Source: JAVBOD01 sp031551045 (lineage in GTDB: Bacteria > Bacteroidota > Bacteroidia > Bacteroidales > UBA932). From it: a stretch of 51,372 nt of DNA. Within the stretch, counting starts at the first letter, position 1. Each line of letters opens with the position of its first letter. A model generated the notes under the pieces. That model was not told where the DNA came from. It saw nothing but the letters and a program-made list of their open reading frames with translations, and ran no database searches. Made by a program: the position numbers and the translations under genes. This document shows, in pieces, positions 7,683 through 16,391 of the stretch. The DNA is taken from assembly GCA_031551045.1 (NCBI GenBank), contig JAVBOD010000009.1, positions 1-51,372 of the forward strand. Reading direction: 5' to 3'.

Positions 7683-8699
7683 ATGCAGAAACTGAGGCTG
7701 TACTGCCTACTGCTTACTGTTTGCTGCTTACTGCCGACTGCCGTGGCAGCGCAGGAAAACGACGTGGCGTTGAAAACAACCATCAGCCGCGACAGTATTC
7801 TCATCGGCGACCCCGTACATTGGACCTTGCAGGCAACGGTGAACCCGGCTACACGTATTGCGTTCCCGAGAATCGATAGTACTTTTTTCCCGGGATTAGC
7901 GTTGTTGCAGCCGCAACAATACGACACGCTGAAAGACAAATCGGGCAAAGAGATTTACCAAACATCGTTTGTTTTCACGTCCTACGATGCCGGTGTTTAC
8001 ACGCTTCCGGCGATGCCTATGCTGATTGACCGCGGAGGATATGTGGACACGCTGTTTTTCCAACCCGTACAACTACAAGTAAAGTCATTCGATATCGACA
8101 CCGCCACTTTCAAGCCCTTTGATATCAAGCCTCCCATAAAATATCCGGTAACATTCGGCGAAATAGTGCCGTTCATTTTGTTAGGTTTATTTTTAGTAGC
8201 CATTGCACTGTTATTGATTTATTTCATCCGCCGTTGGCGCAGCAACCAGCCGATATTCGGCAAAATAAAACCCGTAGAGCCGCCGGAAGTAATAGCCATG
8301 CGCGAATTGCAAAAAATCAAAGAAGAAAAACTGTGGCAGGATACCGGCAAAGTAAAGTTATACTACACGCGGATTACCGATGTGTTGCGCAACTACATAG
8401 AAGCGCGCTATCAGGTTCCGGCCATGGAACAAACGTCGGACGAAATCCTGCACTCGTTGCACGAATTGAAATTACCGGAGGAATTATTGCGCAAAGTGCA
8501 GGAAATGCTCAGCGTATCCGACTTGGTGAAATTTGCCAAATACACGCCCACCATAGATGATAACGAACATAACCTGAATACAACCCGGCAATTTGTAGAA
8601 ATAACTACGCCGGCAGTTGAGGTAAAAACGGCATCGGCGACACTGGAAAACGAAGAAAAAATAAAAGACACAAAAGAAGATAGTGAGCACCACGAATAA
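7683..8699 (+). CDS. Bat-operon membrane protein with signal peptide (BatD-like)
   Basis: A 338-residue protein whose position, between DUF58 and the VWA genes, is that of the conserved uncharacterised protein of Bacteroidetes Bat operons. It starts with a signal peptide (MQKLRLYCLLL..., cut after AVAA), then a periplasmic beta-rich domain to about residue 155 resembling part of BatD. One membrane helix spans about 160-182 and a cytoplasmic tail runs to the end (KIKEEKLWQDTGKVKLYYTR..., helical). The ATG at 7683 gives a normal signal peptide; an in-frame ATG at 7644 would add 13 residues and is less likely. The signal-peptide DNA is a run of imperfect heptanucleotide repeats. The downstream methyltransferase start overlaps its end by 17 bases. 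Confidence 0.8.
   Translation: MQKLRLYCLLLTVCCLLPTAVAAQENDVALKTTISRDSILIGDPVHWTLQATVNPATRIAFPRIDSTFFPGLALLQPQQYDTLKDKSGKEIYQTSFVFTSYDAGVYTLPAMPMLIDRGGYVDTLFFQPVQLQVKSFDIDTATFKPFDIKPPIKYPVTFGEIVPFILLGLFLVAIALLLIYFIRRWRSNQPIFGKIKPVEPPEVIAMRELQKIKEEKLWQDTGKVKLYYTRITDVLRNYIEARYQVPAMEQTSDEILHSLHELKLPEELLRKVQEMLSVSDLVKFAKYTPTIDDNEHNLNTTRQFVEITTPAVEVKTASATLENEEKIKDTKEDSEHHE
7701..7742 (+). repeat. Six imperfect heptanucleotide repeats encoding a signal-peptide core
   Basis: Units read TACTGCC, TACTGCT, TACTGTT, TGCTGCT, TACTGCC, GACTGCC. Because the unit length is not a multiple of three, the repeat is translated in rotating frames and still gives hydrophobic residues (YCLLLTVCCLLPTA). Gain or loss of one unit would shift the reading frame of the gene. 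Confidence 0.8.
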
Positions 8700-10191
8700 A
8701 CATACGAATTTAGCTATTGGCGCCGTTTTCACTCCTGCAAAGTGGGCGGAATTTGCCATTGATGAATTCGGCCTGTTGGAAAAATGGCTGAGCGGGAAAA
8801 CTATTTTCGATCCTACGATGGGTGATGGCGGTTTATTGGAAACGCTGATAGCAAAAGGGATTGCCGGTGGAAAGAAAATAGACGAACTGCCGGTGGAAAA
8901 TTTATACGGAGTAGAACTGAATAGCCGTTTTTATCAGGCATTCTTTGAACGAATCAATAAAAAATACGGTATTGTTCTTCCAAAAGAAAATTTCCGGAAT
9001 ATGGACATTTTCCATTTTCCGGCTACGCAAAAATTCGATATTATCTTCGGAAATCCACCCTGGAAGACCTTTGCCGATTTGCCGGAAGCCTACAAAGAAT
9101 TTATCAAACCGAAATTTTTAGCGTATGATTTGGTTAGCGGTACCGCTCAACAATTGCTGTTAGGCGGCTCCCGCATTGATATTGCCGCATTGGTCATTAA
9201 AAAAACAATCGCGGAAAATCTGCAATCACACGGCGAGGCAATTTACTTCGTTCCTTTGTCGCTATTTCTGAACGACGGATCGCACCAAGGTTTCCGGAAC
9301 TATAAAGTGAACGATGCATTGTTTGCCGTGGAGAAACTTTACGATTTTCACGACAGCCATGCTTTTGAAAACATATCGACACGCTACGGTTTGGCAAAGT
9401 TCGTACGCGACATTCCGCAGCAATTTCCCGTTGCTTACTTGCAACGGCAAGGCAGCCGGTGGAAAAAATACTGCGCAGCGCCATTGCTATACAACAACGA
9501 CGCATGGAGCGTTACAGCCCCCAAAGAAATCACGCTATTAAAAGATTTTCGCTCGATTGTATTACAAAAAGATTCTGCTCCGCGGCAAGGCATCAACACT
9601 TGCGGTGCGAACACGGTGTTTTTCTTTACCGATTGCCGCGAAGCCGGTGACAACCATTATTTACTGAACAACACGCATGTATTGCCCAAGAAATATATTT
9701 TCCCGCTGTTGACAGGCAGTAATTTCAAAACCAGCCAACAGGCGTGCAAATGGGTGTTATTACCCTATGACATGCAAACCGGAAAGCCTTTAAATTGGAG
9801 TGAAATAGCGCAAGAAGAAACATTAAGCGAGTATTTTCTGAAACATCGGAGCGCCCTGCAAAACCGTAAAGGAACGCTGATTAATACTTGGATAAAGAAA
9901 GGAATCTGGTGGGCCTTGTTAGGCGTAGGCAAATACAATTTCTATCCTTACAAAATTGTGTGGGAAGCGTACGGAAGGACCTCTTTCGAGCCGCAGATAA
10001 TAGACGGGCATTGGCAGGCAAATCAATCATTGCAAGCTTTTATTCCGGTAAAGAGCAGACAGGAAGCCGAAGAAATTCACCGGCAATTGGCCGACAAGCG
10101 CATTGAAAATTACTTGCGTTCGCGCATGATGAGCGGCGGTATGAGCTGGGCGCAACCCGGCACCATTAAAAAGTTAGTAACATATTCATGA
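8683..10191 (+). CDS. DNA adenine-N6 methyltransferase (Eco57I/TaqI-like), inserted in the Bat operon
   Basis: A 502-residue class I DNA methyltransferase with gamma-type motif order. FTP (motif X) is at residues 16-18, the SAM-binding motif I is DPTMGDGG at 43-50, and the catalytic motif IV is NPPW at 124-127, as in N6-adenine enzymes. The region from about 320 resembles a TaqI-type target-recognition domain and ends with a YLRSRMMSGG element. No nuclease motif or restriction gene is visible, so it looks like an orphan enzyme. It starts at a GTG overlapping the upstream gene by 17 bases and stops 12 bases before batA, so it is translationally embedded in the operon. DNA methyltransferases are not normal members of Bat operons; capture by horizontal transfer is likely. 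Target sequence unknown. Confidence 0.82.
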   Translation: MSTTNKHTNLAIGAVFTPAKWAEFAIDEFGLLEKWLSGKTIFDPTMGDGGLLETLIAKGIAGGKKIDELPVENLYGVELNSRFYQAFFERINKKYGIVLPKENFRNMDIFHFPATQKFDIIFGNPPWKTFADLPEAYKEFIKPKFLAYDLVSGTAQQLLLGGSRIDIAALVIKKTIAENLQSHGEAIYFVPLSLFLNDGSHQGFRNYKVNDALFAVEKLYDFHDSHAFENISTRYGLAKFVRDIPQQFPVAYLQRQGSRWKKYCAAPLLYNNDAWSVTAPKEITLLKDFRSIVLQKDSAPRQGINTCGANTVFFFTDCREAGDNHYLLNNTHVLPKKYIFPLLTGSNFKTSQQACKWVLLPYDMQTGKPLNWSEIAQEETLSEYFLKHRSALQNRKGTLINTWIKKGIWWALLGVGKYNFYPYKIVWEAYGRTSFEPQIIDGHWQANQSLQAFIPVKSRQEAEEIHRQLADKRIENYLRSRMMSGGMSWAQPGTIKKLVTYS

Positions 10192-10203
10192 TAGTATATA
10201 ATT

Positions 10204-11190
10204 ATGTTTTTTGAGTATCCTAAAGTACTGTATGTTTTATTTGCCTTAGTGCCGATTATCGGGTACTATGTCTGGCGAGCTATCAAAGGCGCTACGCCGT
10301 CGTTACAGGTTTCCACGCTGACTGCTTTTGCACATATACACAAAAGCTTGCGGCAATATCTCCGCCATCTGCCGTTTGTTTTCCGGTGCATAGCTATTGC
10401 GTGTATTATCATTGCCATAGCGCGCCCACGTTCGTCGAACAGTTTCGACCGCACCGACACCGAAGGGATTGATATCATTTTTGCGTTGGATATTTCGACC
10501 AGTATGTTGGCGCGCGACTTTAAGCCCGACCGTATCGGCGCTGCAAAAGATATCGCTATTCAATTTATCGCCGAACGTCCGTACGACCGCATGGGAGTAG
10601 TCGTTTTTGCAGGTGAAAGTTTTACGCAATGTCCGCTCACCACCGACCGTCCTACGATTATCAGCCTGATGCGCGATATCGAAACCGGGCTGATTGAAGA
10701 CGGCACAGCCATTGGTAACGGCTTAGCTACGGCCATTGCCCGCTTGAAAGACAGCGATGCCAAAAGCCGCGTGATTATTTTGCTGACCGATGGTGAAAAC
10801 AATCGCGGCGAAATTGCCCCGCTGATGGCCGGCGAAATGGCCAAAACATTCGGCATCCGCGTTTATACGATTGGTGTCGGAACCGAAGGAATGGCGCCCT
10901 ATCCGTTTATGACGGAACGTGGAATTATCGTACAACCGGTACCGGTGAAAATCGATGAGAATTTGCTGCAACAAATTGCCGACATGACCGGCGGAAAATA
11001 TTTCCGCGCTACCGATAATACGAAATTGATGGAAATCTACAACGAAATTAATCAAATGGAAAAAGCCAAAATCACCGTTGATTCGTTTCCCGTGTACAAA
11101 GAAGAATTTATGCCTTTTGCCTTAGCAGCGCTGGCAGCGTTATTATTAGAACTCTTGTTCCGATTTTTAATATTGAGAAGAATACCGTAA
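10204..11190 (+). CDS. batA: BatA, VWA-domain membrane protein
   Basis: BatA is an inner-membrane protein with a von Willebrand A domain, part of the complex linked to oxygen tolerance in Bacteroides. The 328-residue protein has two N-terminal helices (about 7-24 and 57-74), a periplasmic VWA domain (about 88-280) and a C-terminal helix (about 305-325). The metal-binding MIDAS is intact: DISTS at 96-100, the Thr in DGTAIG, and the Asp in TDGENN. It lies 12 bases after the methyltransferase and 2 bases before batB. Confidence 0.93.
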   Translation: MFFEYPKVLYVLFALVPIIGYYVWRAIKGATPSLQVSTLTAFAHIHKSLRQYLRHLPFVFRCIAIACIIIAIARPRSSNSFDRTDTEGIDIIFALDISTSMLARDFKPDRIGAAKDIAIQFIAERPYDRMGVVVFAGESFTQCPLTTDRPTIISLMRDIETGLIEDGTAIGNGLATAIARLKDSDAKSRVIILLTDGENNRGEIAPLMAGEMAKTFGIRVYTIGVGTEGMAPYPFMTERGIIVQPVPVKIDENLLQQIADMTGGKYFRATDNTKLMEIYNEINQMEKAKITVDSFPVYKEEFMPFALAALAALLLELLFRFLILRRIP

Positions 11191-11192
11191 TT

Positions 11193-12224
11193 ATGATACA
11201 GATTGCACAACCTCAATATATTTGGTTATTATTACTGATTCCCGCGTTATTACTCATTTACGCCTTGTATGTAAGAAGTAAGCGGAAAGCGTTATCGCGC
11301 TTCGGAAATATTGAATTGATGAAACCGCTGATGCCGCTGGTTTCCTTACGGCGAGGCTGGTTTAAAATGATATTGCTTTGTTTGGCGCTTTTCTTTTTTA
11401 CGTTGGGATTGATACGCCCGCAATTGGGCGCCCGCTTGAAAGAAGTGAAACGGCAAGGTATCGAACTTATTGTTGCATTAGATGTTTCGAACAGCATGTT
11501 GGCCGAAGATTTCAAGCCGAATCGCTTGGAACGCGCCAAGCTGGCCATCTCGCGCTTAGTCGATAAATTGCGCGACGACCGTATCGGATTAATTGTTTTT
11601 GCCGGCGATGCTTATGTGCAATTGCCCGTGACAACCGATTACGTATCGGCTAAAATGTTCCTGAATTCCATTTCGACCGGTATCGTGCCGAAACAGGGAA
11701 CGGCTATCGGCGCTGCGATTACCACGGCTATCCGTTCGTTTTCCTTGCAAAGCGAGAAAAAGAGCCGCGTATTGGTCATCATTACCGACGGCGAAAATCA
11801 TGAAGACGACGCGGTAGCGGCAGCCGAAGAAGCAGCCAAACAAGGTATCGTTATCTACACGATTGGTATCGGTTCGGAAGAAGGAAAACCAATACCACTG
11901 CCCGATGGAGGGATGTTGAAAGACAAAGACGGAAACATTGTTGTCACGAAATTAGATGAAGCCACGCTGCAAAAAGTGGCGGCGGCCGGCAAAGGCGCCT
12001 ATACCCGCGCCACCAATGCAGACTTGGGTTTGGAGAAATTAATCGACGATGTGAGAGGCATGGAAAAACAAGAAATGTCGTCAACGGTATTCACGGATTT
12101 CGATGAACAATATATGTATTTCTTTGCAATCGCTCTGTTATTCCTCGTGCTGGAATTATTTGTTCTCGAGCGGAAAAATAAATGGACAAAGAGTTTTGAT
12201 ATATTCAAAAGAGAAATAGATTAA
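11193..12224 (+). CDS. batB: BatB, VWA-domain membrane protein
   Basis: A paralogue of BatA with the same architecture: two N-terminal membrane helices (about 8-26 and 56-74), a VWA domain and a C-terminal helix (about 308-328), 343 residues. MIDAS residues are DVSNS at 97-101, Thr in KQGTAIG and Asp in TDGENH. BatA and BatB are thought to form a complex in the inner membrane with the TPR proteins downstream. It starts 2 bases after batA, so the two are probably translated as a pair. Confidence 0.93.
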   Translation: MIQIAQPQYIWLLLLIPALLLIYALYVRSKRKALSRFGNIELMKPLMPLVSLRRGWFKMILLCLALFFFTLGLIRPQLGARLKEVKRQGIELIVALDVSNSMLAEDFKPNRLERAKLAISRLVDKLRDDRIGLIVFAGDAYVQLPVTTDYVSAKMFLNSISTGIVPKQGTAIGAAITTAIRSFSLQSEKKSRVLVIITDGENHEDDAVAAAEEAAKQGIVIYTIGIGSEEGKPIPLPDGGMLKDKDGNIVVTKLDEATLQKVAAAGKGAYTRATNADLGLEKLIDDVRGMEKQEMSSTVFTDFDEQYMYFFAIALLFLVLELFVLERKNKWTKSFDIFKREID

Positions 12225-12258
12225 TACCCATTAGGACAGCTTACACAGATTTAGACGT

Positions 12259-13011
12259 ATGAAAAAGACAGGTATTCTGATATTGCTTATTATTTTTGCA
12301 GCGCCGGCTTTTGCACAAGCGGAAAAACGCGATGTACGCAAAGGAAATAAAGCTTATAAAGCGGAGCAATATGAAGCGGCGGAAATAGCTTATATGCACG
12401 GTTTGGACAAAAATCCGGAATCGGAAAAAGCACACTTCAACTTGGGCGATGCCTTGTACAAATTGAACAGGCAGGAACAAGCGGAAAAAACATTCGGGGA
12501 GTTATCTAAAATAGAAGCCGACTCTTCGCAAAAAGCCGCCATATTCCATAATCTCGGCAATACGCAACTGCAACAAAAAAAATGGCAGGAGAGCGTTAAT
12601 TCCTATAAGCAAGCATTGCGTTACCGCCCTTCCGATATGGAGACAAAACAGAATTTAGCGTACGCACAAATGATGTTGCAAAACGAGCAAAATCAGCAGA
12701 ACCAAAATCAACAAAATAAAGACAATAAGGATAACAAAGAGCAAGATAAAAATCAGCAAAATAAAGACCAGAATAAGGACAACAAGGACAATCAAGATAA
12801 GCAAAATCAGGAGCAGCCGCAAAATAAAGACCAACAGCAAGACAAAAAAAATCAGGAGCAACCGCAAAATCAACCGGAACCGAAAATTTCCAAGCAAGAT
12901 GCGCAACGCATGTTAGAAGCCGTACAAGCCGACGAAAAGGAAACACAGGATAAAGTGAAAAAGGAAAAAGCAAAAGTGTTGCAACAGCAAAAAATCGAAA
13001 AAAATTGGTAG
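12259..13011 (+). CDS. batC: BatC, TPR protein with Q/N/K/D-rich tail
   Basis: BatC is a secreted or membrane-anchored TPR protein of the Bat complex. The 250-residue protein has a signal peptide (MKKTGILILLIIFAAPAFAQ), three TPR-like units at about 25-130, and then about 65 residues of low complexity (roughly 134-200) made almost only of Q, N, K, D and E, with repeated NQQNK, DNKDN and QEQPQNK words. A short charged segment (QDAQRMLEAVQADEKE) ends the protein, as in other BatC proteins. The tail is encoded by A/C-rich repetitive DNA that could vary in length by slippage. batD starts 8 bases after its stop. Confidence 0.9.
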   Translation: MKKTGILILLIIFAAPAFAQAEKRDVRKGNKAYKAEQYEAAEIAYMHGLDKNPESEKAHFNLGDALYKLNRQEQAEKTFGELSKIEADSSQKAAIFHNLGNTQLQQKKWQESVNSYKQALRYRPSDMETKQNLAYAQMMLQNEQNQQNQNQQNKDNKDNKEQDKNQQNKDQNKDNKDNQDKQNQEQPQNKDQQQDKKNQEQPQNQPEPKISKQDAQRMLEAVQADEKETQDKVKKEKAKVLQQQKIEKNW

Positions 13012-13019
13012 TAAAAAAT

Positions 13020-14825
13020 ATGAAACGTTCTCTCATTATTTTATTAACGTGTTGGATAGGTATCGCCGTACAAGCGCAGAACGTCACGGTATCGGTGCCC
13101 CGGGTCGTAACGCAGGGCGAAAATTTCCGCTTAAGTATTTCTATTGATGCGGAACCTACAAGTTTTTCCCAACCAACTCTTTCGGGTGTCAGCATTTTGG
13201 CCGGGCCGTCCAGTTCCACCAGCCAAAACGTGCAAATTATCAACGGTAATATGACGCAAAGCAAAAGCATCACCTATACTTACGTTTTGCAAGCCGATAA
13301 AGAAGGAAAATATGACTTAGGAACCGCTTCATTCGAGGTAAACGGAAAAACATATACTTCGCAAAAAATTCAAATCGAAGTGGTCAAAGGCGACCCGAAT
13401 GCCGCCCAACAGCAGTCCAACAGCAGAGGGCAATCCACTACCACGAGTATCAGCAACGACGATTTGTTTGTCCGTATTCAATTGAGCAAAACAAGCGCCT
13501 ACCGGGGCGAGTATTTGTTGGCTACCGTAAAACTATACAGCAAAACCCTCAACATCGCCGGATTCGAAGATATAAAATTCCCGACTTTCAATGGTTTCTG
13601 GAATCAGGAAGTAGAATCGCCGCAGCAAATAAATTTTCAACGGGAGAATATTAACGGTGCGGTGTATAACGCCGCGGTGCTGCGCCGTTATCTCTTGTTC
13701 CCACAACAAACAGGCGAGATTTCCATTGAACCTTTTGAGATTACCTGCGCTTTGCAATTTCGCAATACGACGCCTTCGCGCAGCATATTCGACGACTTTT
13801 TCGACACGCCGCAAACCGTACGGAAGAAACTTGTATCGCCCATTGCGAAAGTAAATGTAAAAGCCTTGCCGGCCGGAGCGCCGGCTTCGTTCACCGGAGC
13901 CGTAGGTAACAACTTCAGGATGGAAGCGGCTTTTCAACGCGATACGCTAACCGCTAATGACGCCGTATCGTTAGTGGTAAAAATCAGCGGCGAAGGAAAT
14001 ATCAAGTTGGTAGAAGCTCCGAAAGTAGAATTTCCTCCTCATTTCGAGGTGTACGACACTAAAATTACCGACAATACCAAAGCCTCTACTTCCGGGATTT
14101 CAGGAAACAAAGATTTCGAATATCCCCTTATTCCGAGAAATGCCGGACGATTTGCCATAAATCCCGTGGAATTTACTTATTTCGACATTAGCAAAAATCA
14201 ATACATAACGCTTACATCAAAAGATTTGCTATTGCGGGTAGGTAAAGATCCCAATGCCGGCAGCGCCGTGACCATGTCGGGAGTCAACCAGCAAAATATT
14301 AAAGCGTTGGGCGAAGATATCCGCTATATTAAAACGGCGAACCCGAAGTTGCATGAAAAAGGCGCTACATTTTTTAATTCTACATTGTTCTACCTGTTGG
14401 CATTACTGCAAATTACCGTGTTTGCCGTTGTATATTTCTGGATGAAGAAGCACCGGAAAGAATCGCAAAATCTGTTGTTGGTACGCACTAAAAAAGCCAA
14501 TAAAGTAGCCCGTAAACGATTGGCCGCCGCAGGAAAGTTACAGCAAACGGGCGATAGCAAAGGATTTTACGAAGAGTTGACGCGTGCGCTTTGGGGCTAT
14601 CTCAGCGACAAACTCAGCATCAGCGTGGCCGACCTTTCGCGCGACAATGCACGGGAAGCCTTGCTGCGTAAAAATATTTCCGAAGAAGATATTGCCGTTT
14701 TCCTGCAAGTAATCGACGAATGTGAATTTGCACGTTACGCGCCGGGGCAAGCGCAAGGACAGATGCAAAAAACGTACGACGAAGCTATCGGCGTCATCAG
14801 CCGGTTTGAACAAACTATAAAGTAA
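13020..14825 (+). CDS. batD: BatD, periplasmic beta-sandwich membrane protein
   Basis: BatD is the large periplasmic member of the Bat complex. The 601-residue protein has a signal peptide (MKRSLIILLTCWIGIAVQAQ), several immunoglobulin-like beta domains over about residues 20-440, one membrane helix at about 452-472 (FYLLALLQITVFAVVYFWM) and a cytoplasmic helical tail ending in the region YEELTRALWGYLSDKLSISVADLS. The ATG at 13020 is used; an upstream in-frame TTG overlaps batC but gives no better signal peptide. It is followed after 7 bases by batE. Confidence 0.92.
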   Translation: MKRSLIILLTCWIGIAVQAQNVTVSVPRVVTQGENFRLSISIDAEPTSFSQPTLSGVSILAGPSSSTSQNVQIINGNMTQSKSITYTYVLQADKEGKYDLGTASFEVNGKTYTSQKIQIEVVKGDPNAAQQQSNSRGQSTTTSISNDDLFVRIQLSKTSAYRGEYLLATVKLYSKTLNIAGFEDIKFPTFNGFWNQEVESPQQINFQRENINGAVYNAAVLRRYLLFPQQTGEISIEPFEITCALQFRNTTPSRSIFDDFFDTPQTVRKKLVSPIAKVNVKALPAGAPASFTGAVGNNFRMEAAFQRDTLTANDAVSLVVKISGEGNIKLVEAPKVEFPPHFEVYDTKITDNTKASTSGISGNKDFEYPLIPRNAGRFAINPVEFTYFDISKNQYITLTSKDLLLRVGKDPNAGSAVTMSGVNQQNIKALGEDIRYIKTANPKLHEKGATFFNSTLFYLLALLQITVFAVVYFWMKKHRKESQNLLLVRTKKANKVARKRLAAAGKLQQTGDSKGFYEELTRALWGYLSDKLSISVADLSRDNAREALLRKNISEEDIAVFLQVIDECEFARYAPGQAQGQMQKTYDEAIGVISRFEQTIK

Positions 14826-14832
14826 ACATGCT

Positions 14833-15591
14833 ATGAAAAAGATATTATTTATTGCTTTCATTATACTTACCGCCCACAGCACTGGCGCTGCGCAAACACT
14901 CGATTCCCTGTGGGATAAAGCCAATGCCGCATACGCCGGAGGGAACTTTGCAGAAGCGGTTGCCGCATACACTGAAATTGAAAAAAGCGGCAATGTGTCG
15001 GCCGATTTATATTTCAATACGGGCAATGCCTACTTCAAGCAAAAACAATTGCCGGAAGCGATTCTTTATTACGAACGCGCCAACAAACTCCAACCAGAGG
15101 ATAAAGATATTCTCCATAATTTGACCATTGCCCGTGCGCAAACACTGGATAAAGTAGAAGTGGTGCCGGATTTCATTGTAAGCACCTGGGTAAAGGAACT
15201 GCGCAGCACGGTGGGCACCGATACATGGGCTGCATTTGCCTTAGTGTTTTTAGCGGCTTGCCTGTTACTTTTCTTACTCTTTTTCTTTGCAAGGAATGTC
15301 CGGTTGCGTAAATTTTCTTTTTTCTTAGCAGTGATATCCATTGCGCTTACTACTATTTGCTTTGTTTTTGCCTCCGAACAAAAGAAAGAAATGATGGATA
15401 CTTCGGAAGCAATTATATTCCCGGCGGTAGTCACCGTAAAAAGCGCCCCCAACCAAGACGGCAAAGATTTGTTCATTCTGCACGAAGGCGCCAAAGTAAA
15501 AATATTGGAAGAATTAAGAGATTGGCAACGCATACAACTTCCCGATGGGAAAGACGGATGGGTCTTGTCCAGCGCCACACAGCGGATTTAG
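14833..15591 (+). CDS. batE: BatE, TPR and SH3-like domain protein
   Basis: The last gene of the Bat operon, 252 residues. After a signal peptide (about 1-20) come two TPR units (about 25-100: LYFNTGNAYFKQKQLPEAILYYERA...), two membrane helices (about 132-156 and 162-181) and a C-terminal bacterial SH3-like domain (about 192-252) ending DGKDGWVLSSATQRI. This order is the standard one for BatE. It ends only 6 bases from the end of nagB on the other strand, with no hairpin between them, so transcripts from the two operons probably overlap. Confidence 0.9.
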   Translation: MKKILFIAFIILTAHSTGAAQTLDSLWDKANAAYAGGNFAEAVAAYTEIEKSGNVSADLYFNTGNAYFKQKQLPEAILYYERANKLQPEDKDILHNLTIARAQTLDKVEVVPDFIVSTWVKELRSTVGTDTWAAFALVFLAACLLLFLLFFFARNVRLRKFSFFLAVISIALTTICFVFASEQKKEMMDTSEAIIFPAVVTVKSAPNQDGKDLFILHEGAKVKILEELRDWQRIQLPDGKDGWVLSSATQRI

Positions 15592-15597
15592 TACCGG

Positions 15598-16389
15598 CTA
15601 AAAATTCGCTTTTTCGATATCTTTAAAATAATTCACCGTTCCGACTTTTAGTTCGACCGTTGCCGCATCGTCGCACACGATAACGGCATGCGGATGCATT
15701 TGCAGTACGCTAATCGTCCACAAATGATTGACACTGCCTTCCACGGCATGGTAAAGCGCTCGCGCCTTGTTATGCCCGTTGACAATAATCAATACCTCTT
15801 TAGCATCGGTAATGGTCCCCACGCCTACGGTTAAAGCCGTTCTCGGCACTTTGTTGATGTCGTTGTCAAAGAAACGGGAGTTGGCAATCATTGTTTCGGT
15901 AGTCAGCGTTTTCACACGCGTACGGGATGTGAGCGAAGAACCCGGCTCGTTGAAAGCGATATGGCCGTCGGAACCAACGCCGCCCATAAACAAGTGAATG
16001 CCGCCGTAACTTTTTATTTTTTCTTCATACCGCTGGCATTCTCTTTCCACGTCGGGAGCATTCCCGTTCAGTATATTCACATTGTCTTTTTGTACATCCA
16101 CCTGCTTGAAGAAATTGTTCCACATAAACGAATGGTAACTTTCAGGATGCTCTTCGGGCAAGCCGACGTATTCATCCATATTGAACGTTACCACATGTTC
16201 GAACGAAATTTTTCCTTCGCGGTGCAAACGAATCAATGCTTTATAAACTCCCAGTGGCGAAGAACCGGTCGGAAGCCCCAATACAAAAGGCTTTTCAGCA
16301 GTAGGATGAAAAGTATTTATCTTTTGAACAATATAATTAGCCGTCCATTGCGAAATGCGCTCGTAGTCGGGCTGAATGATAAGTCTCAT
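15598..16389 (-). CDS. nagB: Glucosamine-6-phosphate deaminase
   Basis: NagB converts glucosamine-6-phosphate to fructose-6-phosphate and ammonia, feeding amino sugars into glycolysis. The 263-residue protein keeps all catalytic residues at their usual numbers: D72 in FNMDEYVGL, and D141, H143 and E148 in GSDGHIAFNEPGSS. The phosphate-binding loop LPTGSSPLG is at about 39-47. It is the last gene of the bamD-rpoZ-coaBC-DUF4835-recN-nagB run, starting 2 bases after recN. Its presence behind recN is not a functional pairing known to me. Confidence 0.95.
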   Translation of the reverse strand: MRLIIQPDYERISQWTANYIVQKINTFHPTAEKPFVLGLPTGSSPLGVYKALIRLHREGKISFEHVVTFNMDEYVGLPEEHPESYHSFMWNNFFKQVDVQKDNVNILNGNAPDVERECQRYEEKIKSYGGIHLFMGGVGSDGHIAFNEPGSSLTSRTRVKTLTTETMIANSRFFDNDINKVPRTALTVGVGTITDAKEVLIIVNGHNKARALYHAVEGSVNHLWTISVLQMHPHAVIVCDDAATVELKVGTVNYFKDIEKANF

Positions 16390-16391
16390 AA

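Noticed and set aside
12596..13273. 225-codon open frame on the minus strand opposite batC/batD
   Set aside because: It is a mirror of the low-complexity repeat in batC; the product is a biased string with no domain, and the plus-strand genes are clear.
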